This document shows, one piece after another, positions 56,504 through 64,000 of a stretch of 64,000 nucleotides of DNA. Source of the stretch: DATJFQ01 sp035492775 (GTDB taxonomy: Bacteria; Acidobacteriota; Vicinamibacteria; Vicinamibacterales; 2-12-FULL-66-21); assembly GCA_035492775.1 (NCBI GenBank), contig DATJIW010000058.1:5847-69846 (forward strand), given 5' to 3'. Positions within the stretch are counted from its first letter, which is position 1; every line of letters begins with the position of its first letter. The position numbers and the translations under genes were made by a program. The notes beneath the pieces were generated by a model. The model saw only the letters and a list, made by a program, of their open reading frames with translations. It was not told the DNA's origin and ran no database searches.

Positions 56504-59149
56504 TCAGCGGCGCAGTGCGATGAGCGGGTCCACGCGGGTCGCACGACGCGCCGGCACATAACAGGCGCAAGCGATGACGACGACGAGGGCTGCCGCAGCA
56601 AGAACGGAGGGCCCGAGGCCGCTCTGGGGCACAGCCGGAAGAAACGAGGCGACGACACGGCGCACGATAAGCGCACCGGCAGAGCCGACGACGAGCCCAG
56701 CGGCCGCAAGCCGCGCAGCCCGGGCAAACACGAACGACATGATCGCGTGGCGTGTAGCCCCAAGCGCCATCCGCACGCCGATCTCTCCGGTGCGCTCCGC
56801 AACGCCGAACGACATCACGCCGTAAACACCCAGCGCAGCGAGCAGGAGGCCGAACGCACCGATGACCGTGATCGTGACCGCACCGACGCGATTGCGATCG
56901 AGCGTGCGAGCGTAGAAGTCGTCCATCTCCGACACGTCATAGGCCGCGAGCGTCGGATCGATGCCGGCCAGCTGCCCGCGGACGTCAGCCATCACGCCGG
57001 AGGGCGCACGAAGCATCAGGTGCAGATCGGCCGCGGCGGGCGTGCCTGCGAACTGCAGCAGCGGCAGATACCACGTGATGTCCGGATCGCCGCGGTCCCG
57101 CGCGTCGGCCACGTCGCCAACGACACCAACCACGGTCAGCCAGGGCTGCCCGGGGCGGGCGATGCGAAGGCGCCTGCCGAGCGCGTCTTCGCCGGGCCAC
57201 AACTGGTGCGACATGCGCTCGCTGACGATCGCCACCGGCTCCCCTCCCGCGGCGTCGTCCCATGTGAAATCCCGGCCCTGGAGAAGCGGAATTCCCATGG
57301 CCCGGAACGTGGCGGGCGTCACCAACCGGTGGTTGACCTGAATCGCGTCGCGCGAGCCAGTGTCGTGCCCCTCGCGAATGACGGAGGCTCCCCAGCTCGA
57401 ACCGCCGAACGGGTTGACGGTGGTGATACCGGCGGCGGTCACGCCGGGAATATCTGACATCCGATCGACGATGCGCCGTGCCAGGACGGCGCGAGTCGTG
57501 CCGTCCGGGTACGCGTCGATCGATGGCGTCACGACCAGCGAGAGCAGTCCGGTAGCGGCAACGCCGAGATTTCGCCGCTGCAGCGCGAGCAGGTTCTCGA
57601 CCATCGCCGCCGCGCCCGATAGGAGGAGGATCGCGAGCACGAGCTGTGCGGCCGCGAGACCATCGAGCGTGCGGCGGCTGCGCGGAGAGTCCATCGCGCT
57701 CCCTCGGCCGCCTTCACGCAGTGACGGCGCGCTACCGGCTCGTCCGCCGACCAGCGGAAGCACCGCGCAGGCGACACCGGCGGCAACCGACAGAACTGCC
57801 GAAATGCCGATGACTGGCCAGCCGATTCCCGGCGGACGCATGCCGAGCTGCCGGACGAGGTTCGCCGGCACGAGTGTCACGAGCGCGGGGGCAATCCAGC
57901 CCGCGAGCAGTACGCCGACGATGCCGCCGCATCCCGCCAACAGCACCGCCTCGGCCAGCGACTGCCGCACCTGGCGCAAACGCGTCGCGCCCAAAGCCGC
58001 GCGAACGGCCGATTCTTTCCGGCGGGCGACGGAGCGCGCGAGAAGCAGCGTGGCCACATTCACGCAGGCGAGCAGCAGAAGGAACGCGACGACAGGAATG
58101 AGCGCGAGCGACGTGTCGGCCTCGGACCCGACGAGGCTTTTGCGAAGCATGTTCGCCGCGATGGCGTAGCCCGGGAGCTCGTCGGCGTACTCGGCACGCA
58201 GGCGGGCGGAAAGCAGGTCCATTGCCGTTCTCACCTGCGGAAGCGTGCGCCCGTCGACCATCCGGGCGAAGACCGCGTAGTCCCTGCCGTGTTCAGCGGG
58301 ATTCACGACATGCGGTATCCAGACGTCGGCCTCGTACGGAAAGCGGAAGCCCGACGGCATGATGCCGACGATGACGAATGGCCGTCCGTCGAGGTGAAGC
58401 ACTGCGGTGCCGACGCGCGCGCCGCCGAATCGCCGCCGCCACAATGCGTCGCTCACGAGAGCCACACCGCTCGCTCGTCCGCGCCGTTCCTCGTCCGTCG
58501 TGAAGTCGCGGCCGGCCGCCGGTTCGATGCCGAGTGTGTCGTGCCATCCGGCGGTGCGCGAGATGACGGTCACGCGTTCGGCATCGGCGCCACCTGTGAT
58601 CGTCAAATCCTCTTCGAACATCGCGACCGTAGACGCGAACAGGTCGGAGCGGCCCGCAGCCTCCGCGACGTTCTGGCTGTGCATGCCGAAGAGACGGCGA
58701 TCGCCTGCGGGACCCGGCGCCGAGTCCTGCAGCCTGAGCAGGCGATCCGGACGGGGAAACGGGAGCGCCTGAAAGTACAGCGTGTCGACGACCCCGAGAA
58801 TGGCGGCGTTGCCGCCGATGCCGAGACCGAGGGTCAACACGATGATGGATGTGAAGCCCGGAGTGCGGCGCATGGCACGCGCGCCGTATCGCGCATCCTG
58901 CCAGAGCATCTCCAGCGTGTGGTCCCAGCCGGCTGCGCGAGTGTCTTCCTTGATGACGGCCGGGTTACCGAGCGTTCGACGTGCATGGCGTCTGGCGGTT
59001 TCGGGATCGACGCCTTTCGCGATCAGGTCGTCGGCTGCGGCATCGACGAACGCCGTCAATTCATCGTGGAGCGCCTGCTCGTCGGCGCGTGATCGCCAGA
59101 GGGCGCGCAGTCCCGCGGCGGCGGAGCGGACGCGGGCGATGAGCGTCAT
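56504..59149 (-). CDS. ADOP-type ABC permease with N-terminal prefix domain
   Basis: An 881-residue duplicated FtsX/MacB permease. An extra N-terminal region (about residues 1-75; ALHDELTAFVDAAADDLIAKG and RHARRTLGNPAVIKEDTRA) precedes the first permease half, matching the 'permease prefix' domain of this family. The first helix begins FTSIIVLTLGLGIGGNAAI; the end is VPARRATRVDPLIALRR. Start ATG at 59149 overlaps the PadR stop (ATGA), so the regulator and permease are one unit. Function of such modules is unknown; stress or toxin export is often guessed. Confidence 0.9.
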   Translation of the reverse strand: MTLIARVRSAAAGLRALWRSRADEQALHDELTAFVDAAADDLIAKGVDPETARRHARRTLGNPAVIKEDTRAAGWDHTLEMLWQDARYGARAMRRTPGFTSIIVLTLGLGIGGNAAILGVVDTLYFQALPFPRPDRLLRLQDSAPGPAGDRRLFGMHSQNVAEAAGRSDLFASTVAMFEEDLTITGGADAERVTVISRTAGWHDTLGIEPAAGRDFTTDEERRGRASGVALVSDALWRRRFGGARVGTAVLHLDGRPFVIVGIMPSGFRFPYEADVWIPHVVNPAEHGRDYAVFARMVDGRTLPQVRTAMDLLSARLRAEYADELPGYAIAANMLRKSLVGSEADTSLALIPVVAFLLLLACVNVATLLLARSVARRKESAVRAALGATRLRQVRQSLAEAVLLAGCGGIVGVLLAGWIAPALVTLVPANLVRQLGMRPPGIGWPVIGISAVLSVAAGVACAVLPLVGGRAGSAPSLREGGRGSAMDSPRSRRTLDGLAAAQLVLAILLLSGAAAMVENLLALQRRNLGVAATGLLSLVVTPSIDAYPDGTTRAVLARRIVDRMSDIPGVTAAGITTVNPFGGSSWGASVIREGHDTGSRDAIQVNHRLVTPATFRAMGIPLLQGRDFTWDDAAGGEPVAIVSERMSHQLWPGEDALGRRLRIARPGQPWLTVVGVVGDVADARDRGDPDITWYLPLLQFAGTPAAADLHLMLRAPSGVMADVRGQLAGIDPTLAAYDVSEMDDFYARTLDRNRVGAVTITVIGAFGLLLAALGVYGVMSFGVAERTGEIGVRMALGATRHAIMSFVFARAARLAAAGLVVGSAGALIVRRVVASFLPAVPQSGLGPSVLAAAALVVVIACACYVPARRATRVDPLIALRR

Positions 59150-59487
59150 GCCTGTCCGAGAATCGCCGCGATGGCGGCCGTCTGCCGCCGCCACTCGTTG
59201 GTCTCGCGTTCGAGATGGCGCGCGCCTGACGGGGTGAGCGCATAGTACTTCGCGCGGCGGTTGTGCTCGGTGACGCGCCACTGCGGACGGATGTAGCCGG
59301 CGCGCTCCAGCCGGCGGAACGCCGGAAACAGCGAACCGGGATTGACGTCGAAGACGCCCTTGCTCACCTGCTGGATACGAACGCTGATGCCGTATCCGTG
59401 CAGCGGTTCGAGCGCGAGTACGCGCAGCACGAGCATATCGAGCGTGCCCTGCACGAGGCCGGAAGGAGAATCGGATTTGTCCGTCAT
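59146..59487 (-). CDS. PadR-family transcriptional regulator
   Basis: A 113-residue PadR protein. Winged helix: LVQGTLDMLVLRVLALEPLHGYGISVRI, FDVNPGSLFPAFRRLERAGYI and RRAKYYALTPSGARHL. Short C-terminal helix for dimerisation. ATG at 59487 is preferred over GTG at 59493. It is translationally coupled to the downstream ADOP gene and very likely represses its own promoter. Confidence 0.92.
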   Translation of the reverse strand: MTDKSDSPSGLVQGTLDMLVLRVLALEPLHGYGISVRIQQVSKGVFDVNPGSLFPAFRRLERAGYIRPQWRVTEHNRRAKYYALTPSGARHLERETNEWRRQTAAIAAILGQA

Positions 59488-59502
59488 GACCACCGCAACG
59501 GC

Positions 59503-59531
59503 AGCCTATCGGCACTTATCTAGATTGTCAA
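59503..59531 (-). promoter_or_regulatory. PadR-ADOP promoter with ATCTAGAT palindrome
   Basis: On the minus strand TTGACA (59531-59526) and TAGGCT (59508-59503) are 17 bases apart. The perfect palindrome ATCTAGAT at 59518-59525 lies directly after the -35, a likely operator core. Transcription would start about nine bases before the PadR ATG, giving an almost leaderless mRNA. Confidence 0.5.
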
Positions 59532-59580
59532 GATGAACGGCCGCGCGGAGCGGCAGCCGATCGAACGCGAATCGACTACC

Positions 59581-59973
59581 ATGCTGCGCATGAGCAGCAC
59601 CCCGCGGCCGGGTACCATCACCTGGCACGATCTGACGGTCGCCGATGCGGCGCAGCTGCGCGATTTCTACCAGGCAGTCGTCGGCTGGGCTCCGCAGCCG
59701 CTCGGGATGGGCGAGTACACCGATTTCCTCATGCGGGCCGGCGACGAGGACGTGGCGGGCGTCTGCCACGCGCGCGGCGCGAATGCGGACCTTCCCCCGC
59801 AGTGGCTGCTCTACATCACGGTCGCCGATATCGACGCGAGCCTCGCCGAATGCGAACGCCTTGGCGGACACGCGCTGACCCCGGTGCGCAGTTACGGCGG
59901 CGGGCGCTACTGCGTTATCCAGGACCCGGCCGGCGCGGTGTGCGCGTTGTACCAGGCACCGAGCGCCGCATAG
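59581..59973 (+). CDS. VOC-family (glyoxalase/bleomycin-resistance fold) protein
   Basis: About 130 residues with two beta-alpha-beta-beta-beta modules: TITWHDLTVADAAQLRDFYQAVVGW and LLYITVADIDASLAECERLGG, then GRYCVIQDPAGAVCALYQ. The metal residues fit the small VOC group of unknown substrate. Start is uncertain: ATG at 59581 or 59590 place the conserved TWHDL segment near the start; ATG at 59533 is also open but adds a poorly conserved stretch and touches the divergent PadR promoter. Confidence 0.8.
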   Translation: MLRMSSTPRPGTITWHDLTVADAAQLRDFYQAVVGWAPQPLGMGEYTDFLMRAGDEDVAGVCHARGANADLPPQWLLYITVADIDASLAECERLGGHALTPVRSYGGGRYCVIQDPAGAVCALYQAPSAA

Positions 59974-60021
59974 GCCCGCGCGGGCGCAGATCGCGATGAA
60001 CGCCGCGAACCGAGCGGCGGC

Positions 60022-60061
60022 TTGCATCGTCTAACGAAGTTGGATATAACGGATTCCGTTA
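60022..60061 (+). promoter_or_regulatory. Promoter and palindromic operator of second PadR-ADOP module
   Basis: TTGCAT (60022-60027), 17 bases, then TATAAC (60045-60050). The perfect 15-base palindrome TAACGGATTCCGTTA (60047-60061) overlaps the -10 and the predicted start of transcription and ends one base before the ATG at 60063. PadR proteins bind such dyads, so autorepression is inferred. Confidence 0.6.
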
Positions 60062-60062
60062 C

Positions 60063-60413
60063 ATGAAACCCGACACGATCGATCGACACCTTCCGCTGCC
60101 GCCGGCATTTCTGCACATCCTGATTGCCATCGGGGACGGCGAACGTCATGGCTACGCCATCATGCAGGAGGTGGCGGACCGCACAGCCGGCCGCGTCCGC
60201 ATGAGCCCCGGCACCCTGTATGGATCGATCCGCCGGATGCTGGACGACGGGCTGATCGAGGAACTCACACGGCGGCCCGCCCACGACGACGAGCGGCGGC
60301 GCTACTACCGGGTCACGCGGTTCGGCCGCGCCGTCGCGGCCGCGGAAACCGATCGGCTCGCCGCGCTCCTCCAGGATGCGCGGGCGACGGGCCTCGTTCC
60401 TCGAAAGGCGTGA
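60063..60413 (+). CDS. PadR-family transcriptional regulator
   Basis: A 116-residue PadR protein with FLHILIAIGDGERHGYAIMQEV, MSPGTLYGSIRRMLDDGLIEEL and RRRYYRVTRFGRAVAAAE, a complete winged helix and a C-terminal helix. It has no Shine-Dalgarno; the promoter places the transcript start only a few bases before the ATG. The ADOP gene begins one base after its stop. Confidence 0.92.
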   Translation: MKPDTIDRHLPLPPAFLHILIAIGDGERHGYAIMQEVADRTAGRVRMSPGTLYGSIRRMLDDGLIEELTRRPAHDDERRRYYRVTRFGRAVAAAETDRLAALLQDARATGLVPRKA

Positions 60414-60414
60414 C

Positions 60415-62997
60415 GTGCGGCTCCGCGATCGTCTCTTTGCGTTCGTCCTGAAGCTGTATCCGCGCGAATTCCGCGACCATTTCGGCGCCGACATGGCGGC
60501 CGCATACCGCGAAGCCCGGGACGACGCGGCCCACCGCGGCCGAGCCGCGCTGCCTGCGTTCTGGACGTCGGTCGCGCTCGACGCGGCGCTGCGCGCCCCT
60601 GGAGAACACCTCATGCTGACCGCTGCCGACCTCCGTTTCGCACTGCGCAGTCTCCGCGCCGCTCCGGTGTTCACGCTCATTGCGTTCGTCACGCTGGCGA
60701 TTGGTATCGGCGCCAATACCGCGATGTACACCATCGTCGACGCCGTCGCGATCCGCCCTCTCCCCTTCAGCAAGTCCAGCGACCTGGTACGGATCTGGGA
60801 GAAGAACGACGTCCTCGGGATCGCGCAGTTCTCGACGTCGGCATTGAATTACCTGTCGTGGCGCGAACGTTCGCGCGTCTTCGAAGATCTGGCCGCCTGG
60901 CGCTTCGGCAGCGTGACGGTCGCGACCGGAAACGAACCGGTCCGGGTGCGCCGAATCGAAGCGACGAAGACGCTGCTGCCGGTGCTGCGCACCACGCCGC
61001 TGGCCGGCCGGAACTTCGCCGATGAGGAAGTGCGGGTCGGAGGCCCGAAGGCCGCGCTGCTCGTCGAAGCGTTCTGGCGAGAACGCTTCGGCGGCGATCC
61101 GTCCGTCGTCGGCCGGACGATCGTTCTCGATGGCGTGGCCCATACGGTCGTCGGCGTCGTGCCCGATCGCGGGCTGACGACACCGGTGGAGATCGTCACG
61201 CCACTCGTGATCGATCCCGCTCAGGAATCGCGCGGGAACCACACGCTCAGCACCGTCGCGCGGCTGCGTCCGGGTGTGACGGTAGCGCAGGCCCGGCAGG
61301 ACATGGATCGTGTCGCGCAGCAGCTCTCCGCGGAGTTCACCGACGACGCGCAGTGGAGCACGGCCGTCGCCTCCTTCTATGACTGGCTGGTTCCACCGGC
61401 AACGCGCACGACGCTCTACATCATGCTGGCGTCTGTCGCGCTCGTGCTGCTCGTCGTCTGCGCGAATCTGGCGAATCTCATGCTGGCCCGTGCCTCGGCG
61501 CGGTCGCGCGAACTCGCCGTCCGGCTCGCGCTGGGCGCCAGCCGCGCGCGGATCGTGAGGCAGGTGCTGACCGAAAGCCTCTTTCTCGCGCTCGCCGGCG
61601 GTGCCGCGGGAGTCGCGCTGGCCTGGCAGTCGATTCCGCTGGTGCGGCGGATCGCCGCAGGGTTGCTGCCGCCGGGCGGCCACGTGTCGCTGAACGCGTC
61701 GGTGCTCTTCTTCTCGTTCGCGATCAGCGTCGCGGCGGGCGTGCTCTTCGGCGTGCTGCCGGCTGCGATGAGCAAGTCCGGCGATGTGGCGGCCGCATTG
61801 AACAGCGGGGGACGCGGAATGGCACCGCAGCAGGGCTTCGCGCGCCGCGTGCTCGTGATCTCCGAAGTCGCCCTGGCGACGGTCCTCGTGTCGGCTGGCG
61901 CGCTGCTGGTGCAGAGTTACTCGCGCCTGCAGCACGTCGATCTCGGCTTTACCCCCGAACGCGTCACGACCGCGATGATCGGTCTGCCGGACGAACGGTA
62001 TTCCACCGGCGCGGCGGCCCTGGGCTTTTACGATCGGCTGACGTCTTCGCTCGGCGCGGTCCCGGGTGTCGAGGCGGCCGCACTGAGCAGCGGTCCGCCG
62101 CTCACGGGAGCCAACACGGGTATGCCCGTCCGCGCCATCGGTTCGTCGCCGCTCGGCAGCGCGGACATGCAGGCGGACTGGCGGTTCGTCAGCGGAAACT
62201 ACTTCGCGGCGCTGGCCATTCCCGTCGTGCACGGCCGCACGTTCGATCGCCGGGAATTCGGCGACAACGGTCTGCTCAGCGTCGTCCTGAGTCAGACGCT
62301 CGCGCGCGCGCTGTTCACGGGTGACCCGCTCGGCCGACAGGTGAGGCTCGGCAACAAGCGCGTCTTCACCGTCATCGGCGTCGTGGGCGACGTGCGCAAC
62401 ATCGGACTCGCGACGGCGCCCCGGCCGACGATGTACTTCTCGACCGGCGAGTTCCTCTGGCCGGCGATGACGATCGTCGTCCGCTCGGCAGACGAGATCC
62501 CGGTCGCGCAGACGATCCGCCGCACTGTGGCGGCGCTCGATCCGCAGCTGGCGGTCTTCAACGTGCAGCGCATGCAGGACGCGCTGGCCGACGACGCGTC
62601 GCAGCCGCAGACGACCGCCTGGCTCGTCGCGGGATTTGCGGGGCTCGCGCTGCTGCTCGCCGTGATCGGCGTGTATGGCGTGCTCGCGTACCTCGTGGTG
62701 CAGCGGACACGGGAAATCGGCGTGCGGATGGCTCTCGGCGCGACCCGGCGGACGGTGACGCGCCTGGTGCTGCGGCACGCGTTGTGGCTCACCGGCGTCG
62801 GCGTCGTGGCGGGGGCAGCCGGGTCGACCGTCCTGGGACCCGTGCTCGCGTCCGAGTTGTACGGCGTTTCGCCGCACGACACGCTGACAATGATCGCGGT
62901 CCCGATCGCGCTCCTCGCTGTCTCGATGGCCGCGGCATTCGTGCCCGCATGGCGGGCGACCCGCGTCGATCCGCTGGTCGCGCTCAGAGCCGACTGA
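60415..62997 (+). CDS. ADOP-type ABC permease with N-terminal prefix domain
   Basis: An 860-residue duplicated FtsX/MacB permease; GTG at 60415 has GAAAGG nearby and is one base after the PadR stop. The N-terminal prefix (RLFAFVLKLYPREFRDHFGA, about residues 5-60) is of the second prefix type found in this family and differs from the module at 56.5-59.1 kb. The permease halves start with FTLIAFVTLAIGIGANTAMYT and end WRATRVDPLVALRAD, with VQRTREIGVRMALGATRR as second coupling helix. No dedicated ATPase gene is adjacent. Confidence 0.91.
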   Translation: MRLRDRLFAFVLKLYPREFRDHFGADMAAAYREARDDAAHRGRAALPAFWTSVALDAALRAPGEHLMLTAADLRFALRSLRAAPVFTLIAFVTLAIGIGANTAMYTIVDAVAIRPLPFSKSSDLVRIWEKNDVLGIAQFSTSALNYLSWRERSRVFEDLAAWRFGSVTVATGNEPVRVRRIEATKTLLPVLRTTPLAGRNFADEEVRVGGPKAALLVEAFWRERFGGDPSVVGRTIVLDGVAHTVVGVVPDRGLTTPVEIVTPLVIDPAQESRGNHTLSTVARLRPGVTVAQARQDMDRVAQQLSAEFTDDAQWSTAVASFYDWLVPPATRTTLYIMLASVALVLLVVCANLANLMLARASARSRELAVRLALGASRARIVRQVLTESLFLALAGGAAGVALAWQSIPLVRRIAAGLLPPGGHVSLNASVLFFSFAISVAAGVLFGVLPAAMSKSGDVAAALNSGGRGMAPQQGFARRVLVISEVALATVLVSAGALLVQSYSRLQHVDLGFTPERVTTAMIGLPDERYSTGAAALGFYDRLTSSLGAVPGVEAAALSSGPPLTGANTGMPVRAIGSSPLGSADMQADWRFVSGNYFAALAIPVVHGRTFDRREFGDNGLLSVVLSQTLARALFTGDPLGRQVRLGNKRVFTVIGVVGDVRNIGLATAPRPTMYFSTGEFLWPAMTIVVRSADEIPVAQTIRRTVAALDPQLAVFNVQRMQDALADDASQPQTTAWLVAGFAGLALLLAVIGVYGVLAYLVVQRTREIGVRMALGATRRTVTRLVLRHALWLTGVGVVAGAAGSTVLGPVLASELYGVSPHDTLTMIAVPIALLAVSMAAAFVPAWRATRVDPLVALRAD

Positions 62998-63010
62998 TTA
63001 AGATCGATCC

Positions 63011-63661
63011 GTGCTCGTCGTATTCGACCTGGACGGTACGCTCATCGATTCGCGGCGCGACCTCGCCGATGCGGCCAACGCTCTGATCGTCGAGCGCGGC
63101 GGCGATCCGCTGTCCGTCGATGCCATTACGACAATGATCGGCGAAGGCGCCGCCACGCTGGTCAGACGTGCCTTGACGGCAGCGCACATCCACGAAGGCC
63201 ACATCGACGGTGCGCTCGAACGGTTTCTGCAGCTGTACGACGACCGGCTGCTCGCGCACACGCACCTCTACGAGGGCATCGACGGAGTGCTGCGCGATCT
63301 GTCCGACTGTGCAGCGCTCGCAGTGCTGACGAACAAGCCGCTCGGTGCGACGCGGCGGATTCTGGAGGGACTCGGAATACTGCGCGCGTTCCGATGGGTA
63401 CTCGGCGGCGACGGACCGCATCCCCGGAAACCCGATCCCGAGGGCTTGGTGCAGATCGTGGCGAACGCCGGTGTCGGGCGCGAGGACACGATCATGGTCG
63501 GCGACTCGGGAATCGACCTCGCGACAGCGCACGCCGCAGGCTGCGTCATGTGTTTAGCCCGCTACGGGTTTGGTTACCGCGAGGGCCTCCTGGTTCGCGG
63601 AGATGAGCTCGTCGTTGACAAGCCCGCGGATCTCCGCACCCTTGTAAGCACCCGCCGCTGA
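63011..63661 (+). CDS. gph: HAD-family hydrolase, phosphoglycolate phosphatase-like
   Basis: A 216-residue HAD phosphatase. Motif I VVFDLDGTLIDSRRDL, motif II AVLTNKP, motif III lysine in PRKPDPEGL and motif IV MVGDSGIDLATAHAAG are intact, with a C1 cap of the phosphoglycolate phosphatase type. GTG at 63011 follows the ADOP stop by thirteen bases. Exact substrate is uncertain. Confidence 0.9.
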   Translation: MLVVFDLDGTLIDSRRDLADAANALIVERGGDPLSVDAITTMIGEGAATLVRRALTAAHIHEGHIDGALERFLQLYDDRLLAHTHLYEGIDGVLRDLSDCAALAVLTNKPLGATRRILEGLGILRAFRWVLGGDGPHPRKPDPEGLVQIVANAGVGREDTIMVGDSGIDLATAHAAGCVMCLARYGFGYREGLLVRGDELVVDKPADLRTLVSTRR

Positions 63662-63773
63662 ACGTTCGTCCCCATTCCGTTTCGACGCGCAGTTGTGAGT
63701 CGCGACGATCACTTCGAACGGCCGTCGCAAAGAAGATCGAGCGCCGCGTGCGGCTGGTACTCGCGCGGTCGTC

Positions 63774-64000
63774 TCAACGCTCGTACGATTCCCGCCGGGC
63801 GGACGCCGAGAGTTTGATCAGGTAGGCGGACGGATTCGACCAGACGCGCTCGCGCAGCTCGCGCAGGCTTCCGGCGCCGCCGTAGCTGATCGACGAGCAC
63901 AAATGCTTCATCATTTCACGCAGGATCGTGCGCGCCGAGCCGCGGGCGGGCACGCTGACCTCCATTCCTTCGGCGCCGATCGCTTCCAGCTCCACGCGAT
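63774..64000 (-). CDS. IMP dehydrogenase/GMP reductase-like protein, C-terminal end (5' part beyond window)
   Basis: The frame is open to the window edge, so only the last 75 or so residues are present. The segment EAIGAEGMEVSVPARGSARTILREMM, HLCSSISYGGAGSLRELRERV and the basic terminus resemble the C-terminal part of the IMPDH/GMP reductase barrel (flap region EG-x-E-x-x-VP-x-RG and the SYGGA motif). These enzymes interconvert IMP and XMP or GMP. Which of the two cannot be decided from this fragment. Confidence 0.65.
   Translation of the reverse strand, partial: RVELEAIGAEGMEVSVPARGSARTILREMMKHLCSSISYGGAGSLRELRERVWSNPSAYLIKLSASARRESYER

Noticed and set aside
60313..62877. 854-residue open frame antisense to the third ADOP gene
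   Set aside because: It is Arg/His/Asp-rich, lacks any domain and mirrors a well-supported permease gene. High GC content produces such antisense frames.

Overview
The window is high-GC, densely packed bacterial DNA. It most likely comes from an Acidobacteriota genome of the Vicinamibacteria type. Three things suggest this: three FtsX/MacB-type 'duplicated orphan permeases' (ADOP), two of them paired with PadR regulators; an alternative complex III operon fused to an A2-type caa3 oxidase; and the general gene repertoire. This is inference from gene content; no rRNA or tRNA gene was seen.

Layout. 1-3.6 kb (+): end of a surface-polysaccharide export locus (ABC-2 permease, Wzt-like ATPase, two GT2 glycosyltransferases). 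3.5-16.9 kb (-): a long run of minus-strand genes. It holds a glycan-type operon (SAM methyltransferase, membrane-anchored MutS-like ATPase, polytopic GT-C-like protein, tiny membrane protein, two paralogous GT2 enzymes, another methyltransferase). It also holds a 48-residue YHS protein, a MocR-type regulator, a thioredoxin-reductase-like flavoprotein, an M61 peptidase and an agmatinase-family enzyme. 17.2-30.0 kb (+): a complete aerobic respiratory operon, actABCDEF (quinol:cytochrome c oxidoreductase), an unknown membrane protein, sco, then coxB-A-C-D, ended by a good intrinsic terminator. 30.3-34.7 kb (+): an adaptor/ATPase/two-permease ABC exporter. 34.9-43.2 kb: small genes, an MBL hydrolase, clpS-clpA-grpE, a GT1 glycosyltransferase, a striking nested palindrome and a YncE-like propeller protein. 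43.2-49.1 kb: FmdB-like zinc ribbon, rhodanese, SufE, an M28 peptidase, AlkB, a TrmH-like methyltransferase and a GNAT protein. 49.1-63.0 kb: three ADOP permeases, two PadR regulators, an S9 peptidase/YgjP/GNAT operon, a DPM1-like GT2 and a VOC protein. 63.0-64.0 kb: a HAD phosphatase and the C-terminus of an IMPDH/GMP-reductase-like protein cut by the window end.

The strongest biology is the act-cox operon. Its promoter carries a perfect TGTGA-N6-TCACA palindrome between the -35 and -10 elements. The oxidase subunit I has the YSHPAVY motif of A2-type enzymes. The operon therefore encodes a whole branch from quinol to oxygen. The second theme is a family of heptamer (and octamer) tandem repeats placed at gene borders, resembling the STRR repeats of cyanobacteria. 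One block lies in frame inside actB, and two others sit where the ribosome binding sites of actB and coxB would be. The third is a roughly 210-bp nested palindrome between convergent genes at 41.95-42.16 kb.
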